DNA of 54,366 nt from Helicobacter salomonis (GTDB lineage Bacteria > Campylobacterota > Campylobacteria > Campylobacterales > Helicobacteraceae). Both the position numbers and the translations under genes were made by a program. Below, in pieces: positions 29,386 to 39,164 of the stretch. Position 1 is the first letter of the stretch. Every line of letters begins with the position of its first letter. The DNA lies in the NCBI RefSeq assembly GCF_017979425.1, contig NZ_JAERIS010000008.1, positions 1 to 54,366 of the forward strand. Direction: 5' to 3'. The notes beneath the pieces are model-generated. The model saw only the letters and a program-made list of their open reading frames with translations. It did no database searches and was not told where the DNA came from.

Positions 29386-30155
29386 GCCTGTTCCTGAGTG
29401 TTTTTTACCGCCAAAATGCAAGAAACGCTTTTATAAAGGTAGTGCTTTTTTTCCACCACTTCCAAACCTACCGCATTCAACTCGTCTTCTAACTCGTCCA
29501 CACTGATAAAGTCTTCAATGGAGGCAGGTAGGTAGGCATATGCGCTGTAATTGCGGCTGAGCAACATGCCAATGATAGGCAAAATCTTGGAGGTATAAAA
29601 ATGTGCCAAAGTGCCCAAGATGCCGCGCTGATCGCAACGCATAAACTCTAACACGAGGAGCACGCCCCCCTTTTTGAGGGTGCGGCTAAATTCACGCAAA
29701 GCGGCATGCCGATCGAGCACATTACGCAAACCATAGGCGATGGTGATCAGGTCTAATTCTTCGTTTTGAAGAGGAGAGAGATTTTTGGCTTCCAAACATT
29801 CTAGCTGAATAGGAGCTTGTTTGGGAGCTTGTTTGGCGATTTTATCTTGAGCCAAGCGCAACATCTCTTCAGAAGGATCGATCCCATACATGCGCGCCAA
29901 ACTTCCCTTATGCTCCAAATCTTGGACGATGTGTAAGAGCATATCGGCTGTGCCACAAGCCACATCACCCACCGCTAAATTTTGCAAGTCCCCCTTGAAG
30001 GCATAGACCCAACGCAACGCGCGCGCAATCGCGTCTTTGCGCCACTTTTCGTCCTGCCTGAAACTCAAAATGCGGTTGGTGGTGTCGTAGGTCTTGGCAA
30101 TGGCATTAAACATGCCAATGATCTTTTTTTGATCCTGTTCGCGCTCAGACTTCAA
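29376..30155 (-). CDS. ubiE: Demethylmenaquinone C-methyltransferase
   Basis: Predicted 259 aa SAM methyltransferase for the last step of menaquinone synthesis. IAKTYDTTNRILSFRQDEKWR, the SAM motif VGDVACGTADML, GIDPSEEML and ITIAYGLRNVLD are family signatures. The start is probably TTG 30155, overlapping the hemJ TGA as TTGA, with AGGGA seven bases upstream; an earlier TTG at 30176 lies wholly inside hemJ. HP1483 counterpart. Confidence 0.93.
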   Translation of the reverse strand: MKSEREQDQKKIIGMFNAIAKTYDTTNRILSFRQDEKWRKDAIARALRWVYAFKGDLQNLAVGDVACGTADMLLHIVQDLEHKGSLARMYGIDPSEEMLRLAQDKIAKQAPKQAPIQLECLEAKNLSPLQNEELDLITIAYGLRNVLDRHAALREFSRTLKKGGVLLVLEFMRCDQRGILGTLAHFYTSKILPIIGMLLSRNYSAYAYLPASIEDFISVDELEDELNAVGLEVVEKKHYLYKSVSCILAVKNTQEQACT

Positions 30156-30589
30156 AAGAATTTCCCTACCACGCAAAAGACAATCACGATCATGCAGATT
30201 GTGGGCACTTCGTTAATCCAACGGAAAAACCGGCTGCTTTTGTAATGTGCATTTTTGCCCAGTTCGCGGATGAATTTCCGACACATAAAGTGATAATGTA
30301 GCAAGATGAGCACACAGAGTAATTTGAGGTGTAGCCACCCGTGGTGAAAAACTTCTGGAGCTAGAATATAGAGTAAAGCTAAACCGCTCAAGACTGAGAT
30401 GATCATCGCGGGCATGGCGATATAGCTATAGAGTTTCTGTTCTTGCACCTGCACAATGGCCACAAACTCGTGTTTATCGCTATTTTCGCGGTGGTAGACC
30501 AATAGGCGCGGCAGATAAAACAGAGCTGCCATCCAGGAAATGATCCCAATTACATGCACAATTTTGAGCCAAAGATACCAATTTTCCAT
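30152..30589 (-). CDS. hemJ: HemJ-type protoporphyrinogen IX oxidase
   Basis: Predicted 145 aa membrane protein with four hydrophobic helices. The N-terminal LKIVHVIGIISWMAALFYLP contains the conserved His and Trp of the HemJ (UPF0093) family, and KFIRELG near the third loop also fits. It oxidises protoporphyrinogen IX in organisms lacking HemG/HemY. ATG 30589 has AGGAG upstream. Corresponds to HP1484. Coupled to ubiE by TTGA overlap. Confidence 0.9.
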   Translation of the reverse strand: MENWYLWLKIVHVIGIISWMAALFYLPRLLVYHRENSDKHEFVAIVQVQEQKLYSYIAMPAMIISVLSGLALLYILAPEVFHHGWLHLKLLCVLILLHYHFMCRKFIRELGKNAHYKSSRFFRWINEVPTICMIVIVFCVVGKFF

Positions 30590-31135
30590 TTATTCTCCTA
30601 AAATCATATGCGCTTGCGCGCCCTTGAGGCTCACCCACACTCCATCGGGTTCCAGGACTTGCTTTTCTAGCAACACAGCACACTTTTTAGCCCGCGCGCG
30701 TAAGCTATCCAGTTGCGCATAGGGCACAAAGCGCAATAAAGGCTCTTCAAAAATTTCGAGGGCTTGGGTAGCACGCATTTCCTGGATACAGAGTTGTACA
30801 CTAGTCGCATAGGCTTTCATTAAACCTCCCACGCCTAGCAACACCCCCCCAAAGTAGCGCACCACGATGACCGCGCTTTGACATAATTCTTCATGGCGTA
30901 GGATTTCTAGCAAGCCTTGCGCGCTATGTTTAGGCTCTTTGGCCTCATGCAAAGCCTCCTCTAATCGTCCATTTTGCATGTGCCGATAGGCATAGACAAT
31001 ATGACGGGCTTTGTGATGTTCTTGGCGTAATTGCGCTAGGGTGTTCTCAAAGCACGCACTAGGCATTAGAAAGCCTAAAAAAAGAGAACCCTTTACGCGG
31101 TGTTTAGAGGTGAGTAGACGATTGACTTGGTGCAT
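30590..31135 (-). CDS. yigZ: YigZ/IMPACT-family protein
   Basis: Predicted 181 aa. The motif VVRYFGGVLLGVGGLMKAYA is the UPF0029/IMPACT signature, preceded by HIVYAYR and EPKHSAQGLLEIL. The variant EPKHSAQG replaces the more common EPSGTAG. The fold resembles ribosomal S5-domain-2 proteins; the cellular role in bacteria is not established. It lies between the META lipoprotein and hemJ, as HP1485. Confidence 0.87.
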   Translation of the reverse strand: MHQVNRLLTSKHRVKGSLFLGFLMPSACFENTLAQLRQEHHKARHIVYAYRHMQNGRLEEALHEAKEPKHSAQGLLEILRHEELCQSAVIVVRYFGGVLLGVGGLMKAYATSVQLCIQEMRATQALEIFEEPLLRFVPYAQLDSLRARAKKCAVLLEKQVLEPDGVWVSLKGAQAHMILGE

Positions 31136-31137
31136 AG

Positions 31138-31863
31138 CTAGTGCTGTAAATAAATCTGCATTTTTTGATTGTCTAAAATTAATGTATTCTTGCCCCGCGT
31201 GATGGTGAAGAGACCTTGTAGATGATCGTAAAAGGCCAGCTCAAAGGCCATTAATTTTTCATTCTTACACACACGGCGCGAGATTCCCTTATCTTCAATG
31301 CGTAAATGATCGTCATCACGGAAAGCATAACTGACAAAGTACTTGTTGCAATAAGCTGTCCCATAGGCGCGCAACTGCTTTTGATCAAATTCTATGCGGC
31401 CCATTGGACTGTTGGCAATCGCGCTGGAGAGTTTAGAATTAGCAGAGGTGTGGCGGCTACGCGCGATATCTTCTTGCAAACGCTGGATGTCATTTCTGAT
31501 CATGGAGGCATCAGGGGGCAAGTCCTGCGCATTGAGGTTTTTTAGTTTAGCTTCCAACTCGGCTTTGAGCAAGTCTAATTTATTTTGGGGATTTGGGGTC
31601 GTTGTCGGGGAATTTGGAGGGGTAGATTGGGCTGGAGGAGGGGGAGTTGCTTGAGGGGTGAGCGCTTCTAAAATCAGATCATTTAAATTAAAGCTTTGTC
31701 CATCCATCACCACCCGCACGATGCGGTAATGGTTGTAACTAAAATCCTTACTAAAAAAACGCACTAAGAAACACCCGCTCAAAAATAAGGCGACCAGGCA
31801 CAGCCCCACGCCCAAGCGCGCCCACCCAATCCCCGCTTTAATAGCACCCCTATTTTCTTGCAC
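31138..31863 (-). CDS. Lipoprotein with META/HslJ-like domain
   Basis: Predicted 241 aa. The N-terminus has a hydrophobic stretch ending in LFLSGC, a lipobox with lipidated Cys near residue 31. A Pro/Thr-rich linker (~70-93) and a short coiled coil (~94-140) follow. The last ~90 residues match the META domain pattern (FDQKQLRAYGTAYCNKYFVS, paired Cys ~30 residues apart, and a terminal TLILDN strand), as in heat-inducible HslJ and Leishmania META proteins. The start is GTG 31863 with AAAGGGA upstream. First gene of the yigZ-hemJ-ubiE group; a TATAAT box lies inside trpA. I do not recognise its H. pylori name. Confidence 0.75.
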   Translation of the reverse strand: MQENRGAIKAGIGWARLGVGLCLVALFLSGCFLVRFFSKDFSYNHYRIVRVVMDGQSFNLNDLILEALTPQATPPPPAQSTPPNSPTTTPNPQNKLDLLKAELEAKLKNLNAQDLPPDASMIRNDIQRLQEDIARSRHTSANSKLSSAIANSPMGRIEFDQKQLRAYGTAYCNKYFVSYAFRDDDHLRIEDKGISRRVCKNEKLMAFELAFYDHLQGLFTITRGKNTLILDNQKMQIYLQH

Positions 31864-31886
31864 TCCATCCCTTTATGCGGTAAAAT

Positions 31887-32681
31887 CTAATTATAGCACA
31901 AGCCCACCTGCATGTCCTGTACAAACGCGCCCAAGCGCGCCAACATGTGTGTAGGATTTTCTAGGTGTGTTTCTATGAGATTCACCACAGCAGAGCCCAC
32001 AATGACTCCACCGGCCCCCATTTGTAAAGCTTGTTGGGCGTGTTCAGACTTCGAAATACCAAAACCTAGTAAGCAAGGAGTTTGTGTGAGAGTTTTTAGA
32101 TCATTGATCAAGTTATGGGTCTGGGGGCTGATACTGGCATGGGTGCCTGTTACCCCCGTACGTGTCAGGACATAGATATATGCAGTGCTCGAGCGCGCGA
32201 TGTGCTCTAAAGTTGGTGGACGCGCATTGGGGCTGGCGATAAAGACAGGGGCAATGCAGTGTTTATGCGCGCTGTGCACATACGCATCGCTCTCACACAT
32301 GGGCACATCGGCAACTAATACACTATCTACACCACTCTGTGCGCAGGCGTGGTAAAAATCCTCTATCCCAAAGCGGTGTACTAGATTAGCATAGAGCAAG
32401 AGTCCTATGGGAATACGAGCATTATAGGCGCGTACTTTCTCCAACAAGGCAAAATTGGCGCGCATATTGATAGGATTTTGCAATGCCCTGAGATGACTTT
32501 TTTGAATGGTGGGTCCATCGGCAATAGGGTCTGAAAAGGCAAATCCTAGTTCTAACGCGTCAACTCCCGCATCAATTAAGGTTTTGATGATCTCAAAACT
32601 CATCTCATAGGAGGGATCACCCAATGTAACAAAGGGCACAAACACTCCCTTGTTTTCTCGGAATATTTTCTGATATCTCAT
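31887..32681 (-). CDS. trpA: Tryptophan synthase alpha chain
   Basis: Predicted 264 aa TIM-barrel. It cleaves indole-3-glycerol phosphate to indole. Catalytic Glu is in [20 protein letters not shown] and catalytic Asp in the following FSDP segment; [11 protein letters not shown] and [18 protein letters not shown] phosphate-binding loops are visible. ATG 32681 overlaps the trpB TGA (ATGA). No other trp gene follows; the next gene starts a separate unit. Confidence 0.96.
   Translation of the reverse strand: MRYQKIFRENKGVFVPFVTLGDPSYEMSFEIIKTLIDAGVDALELGFAFSDPIADGPTIQKSHLRALQNPINMRANFALLEKVRAYNARIPIGLLLYANLVHRFGIEDFYHACAQSGVDSVLVADVPMCESDAYVHSAHKHCIAPVFIASPNARPPTLEHIARSSTAYIYVLTRTGVTGTHASISPQTHNLINDLKTLTQTPCLLGFGISKSEHAQQALQMGAGGVIVGSAVVNLIETHLENPTHMLARLGAFVQDMQVGLCYN
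31890..31895 (-). promoter_or_regulatory. -10 box embedded in the last codons of trpA
   Basis: Minus-strand TATAAT encodes the final Tyr-Asn of TrpA and lies 26 bases upstream of the META-lipoprotein GTG. It probably drives the META-yigZ-hemJ-ubiE group independently of trpBA. Confidence 0.55.
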
Positions 32682-33862
32682 GAGTTTGCCTTGAGCGCGT
32701 CTTGCACACTTGCTAGGTCCTTATCTCCCCGTCCACTTAGATTCACTACAATCAAAGTTTCCTGGGTACACTCGCGCGCCATTTTAAGCGCGTAGGCTAG
32801 AGCGTGTGCACTTTCTAAAGCAGGAATAATTCCCTCTTTTTGACACAAGAGCGCAAAGGCCTCTAAAGCCTCTTGATCGCTCACAGCTACATAGTGCGCT
32901 GCTCCACTTGCTTTCAGATAGCTATGCTCTGGGCCCACGCCCGGATAATCTAGGCCTGCTGAAAGACTATGACTTTCTTGAATTTGCCCCTGATCATCTT
33001 GTAAAATGTAAGTCCTGCACCCATGCAAGATGCCAACACCCCCTTTGCACAATACTGCGCCGTGTTTAGGGGTATCTAGTCCCAAACCTGCGGGTTCTAC
33101 GCCTATAAGTTGCACCTGTGGAGTGTCTAAAAAAGCTGAAAACATGCCAATGGCATTAGAACCCCCGCCCACGCATGCAAGTACCATGTCGGGCAATCTG
33201 CCCTCTTTATCTAAAATCTGGGTCTTTGTTTCTGCGCCAATCATACTTTGAAAATGTTTCACCATGCGCGGATAGGGGTGAGGCCCCGCAGCTGTGCCTA
33301 GCAGATAATGGGTAGTGGCATACGAACCAGACCAATCGCGCAGAGCCTGGTTAATCGCGTCTTTAAGGGTCGCACTCCCGCTATCAACCCCCACGACCTC
33401 AGCTCCCATCAAGCGCATGCGAAAAACATTGGGCGCTTGGCGTTGCATATCCTTCTCTCCCATATAGATCACGCATTCCAGTCCTAAGAGAGCGCAGGCA
33501 ATAGCAGTGGCTACCCCATGCTGGCCTGCACCTGTTTCGGCAATCACACGTGTTTTACCCATTCGTTTGGCGAGCAAGGCCTGCCCCAAAGCCTGATTAG
33601 TCTTGTGTGCCCCGCCATGGATTAAATCCTCACGCTTTAAATACATTTTTACTTTGGGATTAGGGCAAAAGTTTTTGACCAAAGTGAGCGGGCTTGGCCG
33701 CCCTACAAAGTCACGCAAGAGCGCATTAAAATCATCTTGAAATGCACTATCTGGCAAGCACGCTATAAAGGCCTCTTCTAATTCTTGCAATGCGGGCACT
33801 AGAATCTCGGGCACAAAACAGCCCCCAAACTCCCCAAAATACGCCTGTTTCTCTGTTTGCAT
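32678..33862 (-). CDS. trpB: Tryptophan synthase beta chain
   Basis: Predicted 394 aa PLP enzyme condensing indole with serine. [12 protein letters not shown] at the N-terminus, the PLP-Lys segment [12 protein letters not shown], the GGGSNAIG phosphate loop and C-terminal LSGRGDKD are diagnostic (TrpB1 type). ATG 33862 with AGAGG upstream is preferred to a TTG two codons before. Neighbour upstream is csd6, not trpC, so the trpEDC genes are not attached here, unlike the complete H. pylori trp operon. Confidence 0.97.
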   Translation of the reverse strand: MQTEKQAYFGEFGGCFVPEILVPALQELEEAFIACLPDSAFQDDFNALLRDFVGRPSPLTLVKNFCPNPKVKMYLKREDLIHGGAHKTNQALGQALLAKRMGKTRVIAETGAGQHGVATAIACALLGLECVIYMGEKDMQRQAPNVFRMRLMGAEVVGVDSGSATLKDAINQALRDWSGSYATTHYLLGTAAGPHPYPRMVKHFQSMIGAETKTQILDKEGRLPDMVLACVGGGSNAIGMFSAFLDTPQVQLIGVEPAGLGLDTPKHGAVLCKGGVGILHGCRTYILQDDQGQIQESHSLSAGLDYPGVGPEHSYLKASGAAHYVAVSDQEALEAFALLCQKEGIIPALESAHALAYALKMARECTQETLIVVNLSGRGDKDLASVQDALKANS

Positions 33863-33914
33863 ACGCAACCCTCTTGCTGAAATAACCCCTCAGTATCAAG
33901 TTAGCAAAATGGTA

Positions 33915-34922
33915 TCATTTCTCCGTGAGAATTTGCATCTTATGACCCTTGAGCTCTACATAGAGTTCTTTTGGACCATCAGAGGCATAGGTAAGCTTTT
34001 TATTTTTATATGCCTTATAGTCTTGGTTAAAAGCGATTCTGAAAAGCCGCTTATGGTTCGCATTGGGATAAGGGGTGATATTAATCCCCGAGAAACGCAC
34101 GGTCTTGGCCTCATTTTTGGCAAACACTTGGGTCTTGAATTTCTCATATGTCTTGAAATCCATGCCATTGGCATGCCTAAAATCGGGGGCGTAAAAATTC
34201 ATATAACCTACTAGATCGTTATTTGCCCATGCGCTACGCCAGGTGTAAAGAGCACTCAGAAGGTGTGCAAGTTCATCCTTGGTGGCGTATTTGAGCTCGC
34301 CCTCATACACGAGGAGTAAAGCCTTTTTTCCCTTGACACGCTCTCCATAATCCTTAAGCATGGCATTTTCGATTGCAACACAGCCCTTGGTGTTAAGATC
34401 GTCGCGATTCCCATTGAGAGGCAAACCATGAATCCAAATCCCATGACCTGTGCGTTTGAGCGCCATGTCAAACGGGTTAGGGTAATTGGTTTCCAACGCA
34501 AAGGGTCCATAGTAGGCATTCAAGCCAGTGAGCTTTTTAAGGATACGATACACCCCAATAGGTGTCGCCTTGTCCCCCTCACTCTTTTTTTCTCCAGCCT
34601 TAGGCCCTACTAAGGCTTTGCTCTCATTCACTTTAACAATTTTCTCCCCTTCCAAAGCGTAGAGAATGAGTTTTGGATCTGCCTTGTTAATCACAAACAA
34701 ATAATCCAAGTTTTCGTAATAACCAAAGCTAATATCGCGGTTTTCCAAAGCATCTTCCCAAAATTCTCGTTGGGTTAAATAGGACTGCAAGAGTCGCTCA
34801 ATGGAGTCGATTCCCTTTTCTTGGTAGGCTTTCACAAACCCCATCAGGGTGTCTGCGTGCAGGCCCATCATGCCCATCAACACAGACGACAACGCCCCCA
34901 AGCACATCTTTTTTACGCGCAT
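33915..34922 (-). CDS. csd6: Csd6-like L,D-carboxypeptidase (YkuD fold)
   Basis: Predicted 335 aa with an N-terminal signal peptide (cleavage near LHA, residue ~22). The YkuD catalytic domain contains GHGIWIHGLPLNG and the His-x-Cys motif region TKGCVAIEN with the nucleophile Cys. The C-terminal ~110 residues form an NTF2-like domain (YTWRSAWANNDLVGYMNFYA). In H. pylori Csd6 (HP0518) trims muropeptide tetrapeptides to tripeptides and is needed for helical shape. ATG 34922 has AGAGG six bases upstream. It follows era as in HP0517-HP0518. Confidence 0.93.
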   Translation of the reverse strand: MRVKKMCLGALSSVLMGMMGLHADTLMGFVKAYQEKGIDSIERLLQSYLTQREFWEDALENRDISFGYYENLDYLFVINKADPKLILYALEGEKIVKVNESKALVGPKAGEKKSEGDKATPIGVYRILKKLTGLNAYYGPFALETNYPNPFDMALKRTGHGIWIHGLPLNGNRDDLNTKGCVAIENAMLKDYGERVKGKKALLLVYEGELKYATKDELAHLLSALYTWRSAWANNDLVGYMNFYAPDFRHANGMDFKTYEKFKTQVFAKNEAKTVRFSGINITPYPNANHKRLFRIAFNQDYKAYKNKKLTYASDGPKELYVELKGHKMQILTEK

Positions 34923-34954
34923 CAAACACCTCTTACAAATCACAAAGTCTACTT

Positions 34955-35848
34955 TCATTCTAGCATATAGCCCATTTTTTTCAGCTGATCTAGCTCCTGA
35001 CTCCAATTTTTACGCACCACCACCTCCAAGCGTAAAAACACCTTCTTGCCCCCAAAGGCCTGCATCTGTAAACGGGCTTGTTTGCCGATCTTTTTGATTA
35101 CCCACGCGCCCTTGCCCACCACCATTTTTTGTTGACTCTCTTTTTCTACAATAATCTGTGCGTGGATGCGATCGATATGCGCATCTTCTACGAAGCGCAC
35201 AATGCACACATCGCTCGCATAGGGAATCTCTTCGCTCAAATGCGCGAAAACTTGTTCACGAATCATCTCCTGATAAATCTCTTTTGTCTGTGCATCGCTG
35301 ATAAGCTCAGGATCATAGTAGAAAGGGGCAATGGGCAGGAGCTTGGCAATCTCTTGTAGCAAGATGTCTAAATTTTTACATTTGGTCGCGCTCAAGGGCA
35401 CTAGAGCGTTGAATGTGGAGTTATAGGCCTGATAAGGCTGTATTTTGGCCAGCAATTGAGCATGTGTGAGAGTATCAATTTTATTGAGTGCAACAATGTG
35501 GGGCTTGTCGCCACAGAGGACTAAAAAATCTTGGTAGGCTTGTAAACCCTCATGCACGCTGGTTACAAATACGCAAAGATCACATGTTTGCAGGGCGCGC
35601 GCACTCTCTGCTTGCATAGCCCGATCTAAGAGTTTTTGAGGGGTGGTAAGCCCGGGCGTGTCCAAAAAGATCATCTGACATGCCACACCTTGCGCGTCGC
35701 TAAAGGGCACAATGGCTTTTAAAGCCCTGCGTGTGGCGTTGGCCTTGTGCGAAACAAGGGCGATTTTCTCCCGCAAAAGCGCGTTAAGCAAAGTGCTCTT
35801 GCCCGCATTAGGTCGCCCAAGCAGGGCGATAAAACCAGCCTTAGTCAT
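34955..35848 (-). CDS. era: GTPase Era
   Basis: Predicted 297 aa. G1 GRPNAGKST, G3 DTPGL, G4 NKID, then a C-terminal KH RNA-binding domain with VGKGAWVIKKIGKQAR. It binds 16S rRNA during 30S maturation. It overlaps hslU upstream by one base (TGATG); csd6 follows 32 bp downstream. Length standard. Confidence 0.96.
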   Translation of the reverse strand: MTKAGFIALLGRPNAGKSTLLNALLREKIALVSHKANATRRALKAIVPFSDAQGVACQMIFLDTPGLTTPQKLLDRAMQAESARALQTCDLCVFVTSVHEGLQAYQDFLVLCGDKPHIVALNKIDTLTHAQLLAKIQPYQAYNSTFNALVPLSATKCKNLDILLQEIAKLLPIAPFYYDPELISDAQTKEIYQEMIREQVFAHLSEEIPYASDVCIVRFVEDAHIDRIHAQIIVEKESQQKMVVGKGAWVIKKIGKQARLQMQAFGGKKVFLRLEVVVRKNWSQELDQLKKMGYMLE

Positions 35849-37185
35849 CAGAGAATAAAGCGGGCTAAATCCACATTTTCTACGAGATTTTGAAGCTTCT
35901 CACTCACCTGCTCTTTAGTCATGGTTACACTCTGCCCCTTATAAGCAGACGCGTTAAAGCTAATGTCTTCTAGTACCTTTTCGATGGTGGTGTGTAGGCG
36001 GCGCGCGCCGATGTCCTCCGTGCTTTGGTTAGCTAAAAAAGAAAGTCTGGCCAACTCTCTGAGGGCCTCAGGCTCAAAGACGAGCTCCACACCCTCTACG
36101 GCTAGAAGGGCTTGATACTGCTTGATAATAGAACTCTTGGTGCGTGTGAGAATAGCATACATGATCTCCTCAGAGAGACTCTCCAATTCCACGCGCAGGG
36201 GGAAACGCCCCTGTAACTCGGGGATGAGATCGCTAGGCTTACTCAAGTGAAACGCCCCTGCAGCAATAAAGAGAATGTGATCGGTTGCCACAGGGCCGTA
36301 TTTAGTGTTGATCACACTGCCCTCCACAATGGGCAAGAGATCGCGTTGCACCCCTTCTTTACTGGGGTCCTGCCTACTCCCCTCCTTAACCCCTACGGCA
36401 ATCTTATCGATCTCATCGATAAAGATCACTCCTGATTGAGCGGCGCGTTGCACACCCTCCATTTGCACCCGTTCCATGTCTAAGATTGTCTGTGAAACAT
36501 CATGGCGCAAGGCTTCCTTAGCCTCCTTGATGGTCATCTCCTTGCTCACCTTTTCGCCTTCTCTGTTGAGCACCTTGATGATACTCTCTTGCACCTTGAT
36601 GATCTCAGGAGGGACATTGAAATCTCCCTCCAAATGTTTCTTATGCAATTCGATCTCAATCTTAACATGATCTAGGACTGTGCCCCTGACCTTTTCTTTT
36701 GTTTTTTCAAAATTGATCGCATATTCTTCTTTTTTAGCATCACTCACGCCGTTGGGCAGGGCAGGCAGCAATTTCTTAGTGATTGTTTCTACAATGAGCT
36801 CTTCAATCTTTTCCTTATTCTTTTCCTTTTGCTCACTCTCTACCAAATTAATGCTAGTTGCCACTAAATCGCGCACCATCGATTCCACATCGCGCCCCAC
36901 AAACCCCACCTCTGTATACTTGCTAGCTTCCACTTTGATAAAGGGCAAGCCCATCATCTTGGCCATGCGCCTTGCAATCTCGGTTTTACCCACTCCCGTT
37001 GAACCAATCATTAAAATATTCTTAGGTGTCACCTCTTCTTGGAGTTCCTTACTCAGCTGTAGACGCCGCCAGCGATTACGCAGAGCAATGGCAATCATCT
37101 TTTTAGCGTCCTGTTGCTCAATGATATAATCATCTAAGTAAGTCACAATCTCTTGAGGGGTCATATTCAATTTATCAGTATCCAT
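35848..37185 (-). CDS. hslU: ATP-dependent protease ATPase subunit HslU
   Basis: Predicted 445 aa AAA+ unfoldase of the HslUV protease. Walker A is GSTGVGKTE, the pore loop follows VGRDVESMVRD (GYVG-type loop EVGFVGRDVE), the I-domain is ~110-230, Walker B is VIFIDEIDKI, and the C-terminus ends in ARFIL, which docks into HslV. ATG 37185 is chosen over a TTG two codons earlier. It starts just after the hslV stop. Confidence 0.97.
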   Translation of the reverse strand: MDTDKLNMTPQEIVTYLDDYIIEQQDAKKMIAIALRNRWRRLQLSKELQEEVTPKNILMIGSTGVGKTEIARRMAKMMGLPFIKVEASKYTEVGFVGRDVESMVRDLVATSINLVESEQKEKNKEKIEELIVETITKKLLPALPNGVSDAKKEEYAINFEKTKEKVRGTVLDHVKIEIELHKKHLEGDFNVPPEIIKVQESIIKVLNREGEKVSKEMTIKEAKEALRHDVSQTILDMERVQMEGVQRAAQSGVIFIDEIDKIAVGVKEGSRQDPSKEGVQRDLLPIVEGSVINTKYGPVATDHILFIAAGAFHLSKPSDLIPELQGRFPLRVELESLSEEIMYAILTRTKSSIIKQYQALLAVEGVELVFEPEALRELARLSFLANQSTEDIGARRLHTTIEKVLEDISFNASAYKGQSVTMTKEQVSEKLQNLVENVDLARFIL

Positions 37186-37187
37186 CC

Positions 37188-37730
37188 TCAAAGCTCCAAG
37201 ATTTTGATGTGTTCATTGGTATAAATGCACAAATTGCCCGCGATTTTAAGCGATTCTTCCACGAGAGTTCTAGGAGGCAGGGTAGCAAACTTGTCCAGCG
37301 CGCGCGCCGCACTCAAGGCATAATTCCCCCCACTTCCAATGGCGGCAATCTTACTATCCTCAGGTTCGACTACATCCCCCGTCCCGCTCAAGATAAAAAT
37401 GGATTGTTTGTTAAGCACGATCATCATCGCCTCTAAGCGGCGCAGAAACTTATCCTTACGCCACTCCTTGCTAAAATCTACCACGCTTTTAAACAAATCC
37501 CCCTTTTTACCCTCTAAAATGCGCTCAAACATGTCAAATAAAGTGAAAGCATCTGCCGTGCTCCCTGCAAATCCACTCAAAATCTGTCCATGGTGCAAGG
37601 TGCGGATTTTAGTGGCGTTCCCTTTAAGCACACAATTCCCAAAGCTCACCTGTCCATCACCCCCGATGATGGCATAATCTTTGCCTTCAAAATGCGTTTT
37701 ATATCCTAAAATCGTGGTCGCGTGGAACAT
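37188..37730 (-). CDS. hslV: ATP-dependent protease peptidase subunit HslV
   Basis: Predicted 180 aa proteasome-like peptidase. The N-terminus [11 protein letters not shown] carries the catalytic Thr after processing; GDGQVSFGN and the [14 protein letters not shown] segment are typical. In E. coli the start is M-TTIV; here three extra residues precede the two Thr, so the mature N-terminus probably begins at Thr5 or so, as in other Helicobacter HslV. Partner of the downstream hslU. Confidence 0.94.
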   Translation of the reverse strand: MFHATTILGYKTHFEGKDYAIIGGDGQVSFGNCVLKGNATKIRTLHHGQILSGFAGSTADAFTLFDMFERILEGKKGDLFKSVVDFSKEWRKDKFLRRLEAMMIVLNKQSIFILSGTGDVVEPEDSKIAAIGSGGNYALSAARALDKFATLPPRTLVEESLKIAGNLCIYTNEHIKILEL

Positions 37731-37733
37731 GCC

Positions 37734-38180
37734 CTACTCAGCCACCACATCAATCTTAAGCACTCCAGTGATGCCATGCCCTAGTTTAACATCAATCTCA
37801 TAAATACCTGTGCTTTTGATGGGGGTTTTCAAATCTAAACTCTTTTTATCCAGCTCCAAAGGGTGCTTGGCGTGCAGGGCTTCTACTACTTCCTCTTTAG
37901 TGATCGAGCCAAATAATGCCCCATTGGCCCCAACCTTCTTGATAATTTGCAAAGTAATGCCTTCGAGTTTTTGGGCAATTTCTTGCTTGGTAGCGAGTTC
38001 TTGTGCTTCTAATTCCGCGCGTTTTTTCTGCAACGCTTTGTACTTATTGAGGGCTTCTTTAGTAGCAAGTTGGGCGAGTTTTTTGGCAATGAGAAAATTA
38101 TTTCCATAGCCATCTTTGACCTCACACACATCGCCCGCCTTGCCTAAGTTCTTGACATCTTGTAGCAATAACACTTTCAT
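37734..38180 (-). CDS. rplI: 50S ribosomal protein L9
   Basis: Predicted 148 aa. N-terminal [20 protein letters not shown] and [10 protein letters not shown] are the L9 signature; a long central helix links to the C-terminal domain ([12 protein letters not shown]). ATG 38180 has a strong AAGGAG; the frame is open upstream but over non-coding sequence. First gene of rplI-hslV-hslU-era-csd6, the HP0514-HP0518 order. Confidence 0.97.
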   Translation of the reverse strand: MKVLLLQDVKNLGKAGDVCEVKDGYGNNFLIAKKLAQLATKEALNKYKALQKKRAELEAQELATKQEIAQKLEGITLQIIKKVGANGALFGSITKEEVVEALHAKHPLELDKKSLDLKTPIKSTGIYEIDVKLGHGITGVLKIDVVAE

Positions 38181-38211
38181 AGAGACACTCCTTATGACGC
38201 TAAAAGCCCCC

Positions 38212-38217
38212 ATTCTA
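38212..38217 (-). promoter_or_regulatory. -10 box for rplI-hslVU-era-csd6
   Basis: Minus-strand TAGAAT lies 31 bases upstream of the rplI ATG in the divergent gap with fbp. It deviates from TATAAT by one base. Confidence 0.45.
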
Positions 38218-38261
38218 GCCCGTTTAAGTTTAAGATAGCTTAAATCTATACACTTCCATGC

Positions 38262-38267
38262 TACAAT
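38262..38267 (+). promoter_or_regulatory. -10 box for fbp
   Basis: Plus-strand TACAAT lies 22 bases before the fbp ATG. Confidence 0.45.
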
Positions 38268-38289
38268 GAAGCTTTGTAAAAGGAGTTTG

Positions 38290-39156
38290 ATGGATAGAAT
38301 GGCAGAAGGTCTATTTGTAGAGGCATTGCAAAATATAGGCGTGGAGGTGTACAAAACCCTTAAAACTAGCGATGCCCAATACACAAACCAACTTAACCCG
38401 ACTGCAGATATGCAACTTGACCTAGATGTCAAGGTAGATACCTTGATCTTTGAGGCGTGCTTGAGGCTTGAGCATGTTGTAGGAGTGATGAGTGAGGAGC
38501 GCTCAGAAGCGCACTACAAAGGGGGGCAGCAGGGGTTTTTAGTGGCTTTTGACCCCTTGGATGGCTCTAGTGTAGTGGGGGCTAATTTTCTAGTGGGTAG
38601 CATTTTTGGGATTTATGCCAGCACTCCTGAGGGTTTTGCCAACAAGCAAATTGCTAAAAATCTGGTCATGGGGGCTTATCTGCTCTATGGGGCTAAGCTT
38701 GAACTGGTGGTGGCAACGCAGACCCAAGTGGTACATTATCTTTACCACGAAGCGCAAGGCACATGGGTAAATAAGGGCACAATGCACTTGCAAGATCGAG
38801 GGAAGAGTATCGCACCTGGAGGGAGTTGGCAGTATTTTAGCCCAGAGTATCGGGCGTTTTTAGATCGCTTTTTTGCTCAAGGGTATCGTCTGCGCTATAG
38901 CGGTAGCATGGTCGCTGATGTGCACCATCTCCTGCACAAGGAGGGAGGGATTTTCTGTTACCCAGCCACACAGGACGCGCCTAAGGGCAAATTACGCAAA
39001 CTCTTTGAGGTCTATCCCCTAGCTTTTATGGTGGAGAGAGCGGGAGGGAATGCCCTAGATGGGCATGGCAAGCGCCTTTTAGAGACAGAATTAGAGAGTT
39101 TGCATGACAAGAGTTCCTGCTTTTTAGGGTCTAAGGTTGAAATGCAAACCCTTTAG
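38290..39156 (+). CDS. fbp: Fructose-1,6-bisphosphatase
   Basis: Predicted 288 aa, class I. It dephosphorylates fructose 1,6-bisphosphate in gluconeogenesis. VMSEE and the metal site [18 protein letters not shown] are visible, as is the substrate segment [20 protein letters not shown] with [10 protein letters not shown] after it. ATG 38290 has AAAAGGAG four bases upstream; an ATG at 38266 lacks this. Divergent from rplI. H. pylori counterpart HP1385. Confidence 0.95.
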   Translation: MDRMAEGLFVEALQNIGVEVYKTLKTSDAQYTNQLNPTADMQLDLDVKVDTLIFEACLRLEHVVGVMSEERSEAHYKGGQQGFLVAFDPLDGSSVVGANFLVGSIFGIYASTPEGFANKQIAKNLVMGAYLLYGAKLELVVATQTQVVHYLYHEAQGTWVNKGTMHLQDRGKSIAPGGSWQYFSPEYRAFLDRFFAQGYRLRYSGSMVADVHHLLHKEGGIFCYPATQDAPKGKLRKLFEVYPLAFMVERAGGNALDGHGKRLLETELESLHDKSSCFLGSKVEMQTL

Positions 39157-39164
39157 GAGTTTGG

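Noticed and set aside
37188-37730. HslV with extra residues before the catalytic Thr as a defect
   Set aside because: The extra residues are also found in Helicobacter HslV as far as I recall, and the rest of the protein is normal.
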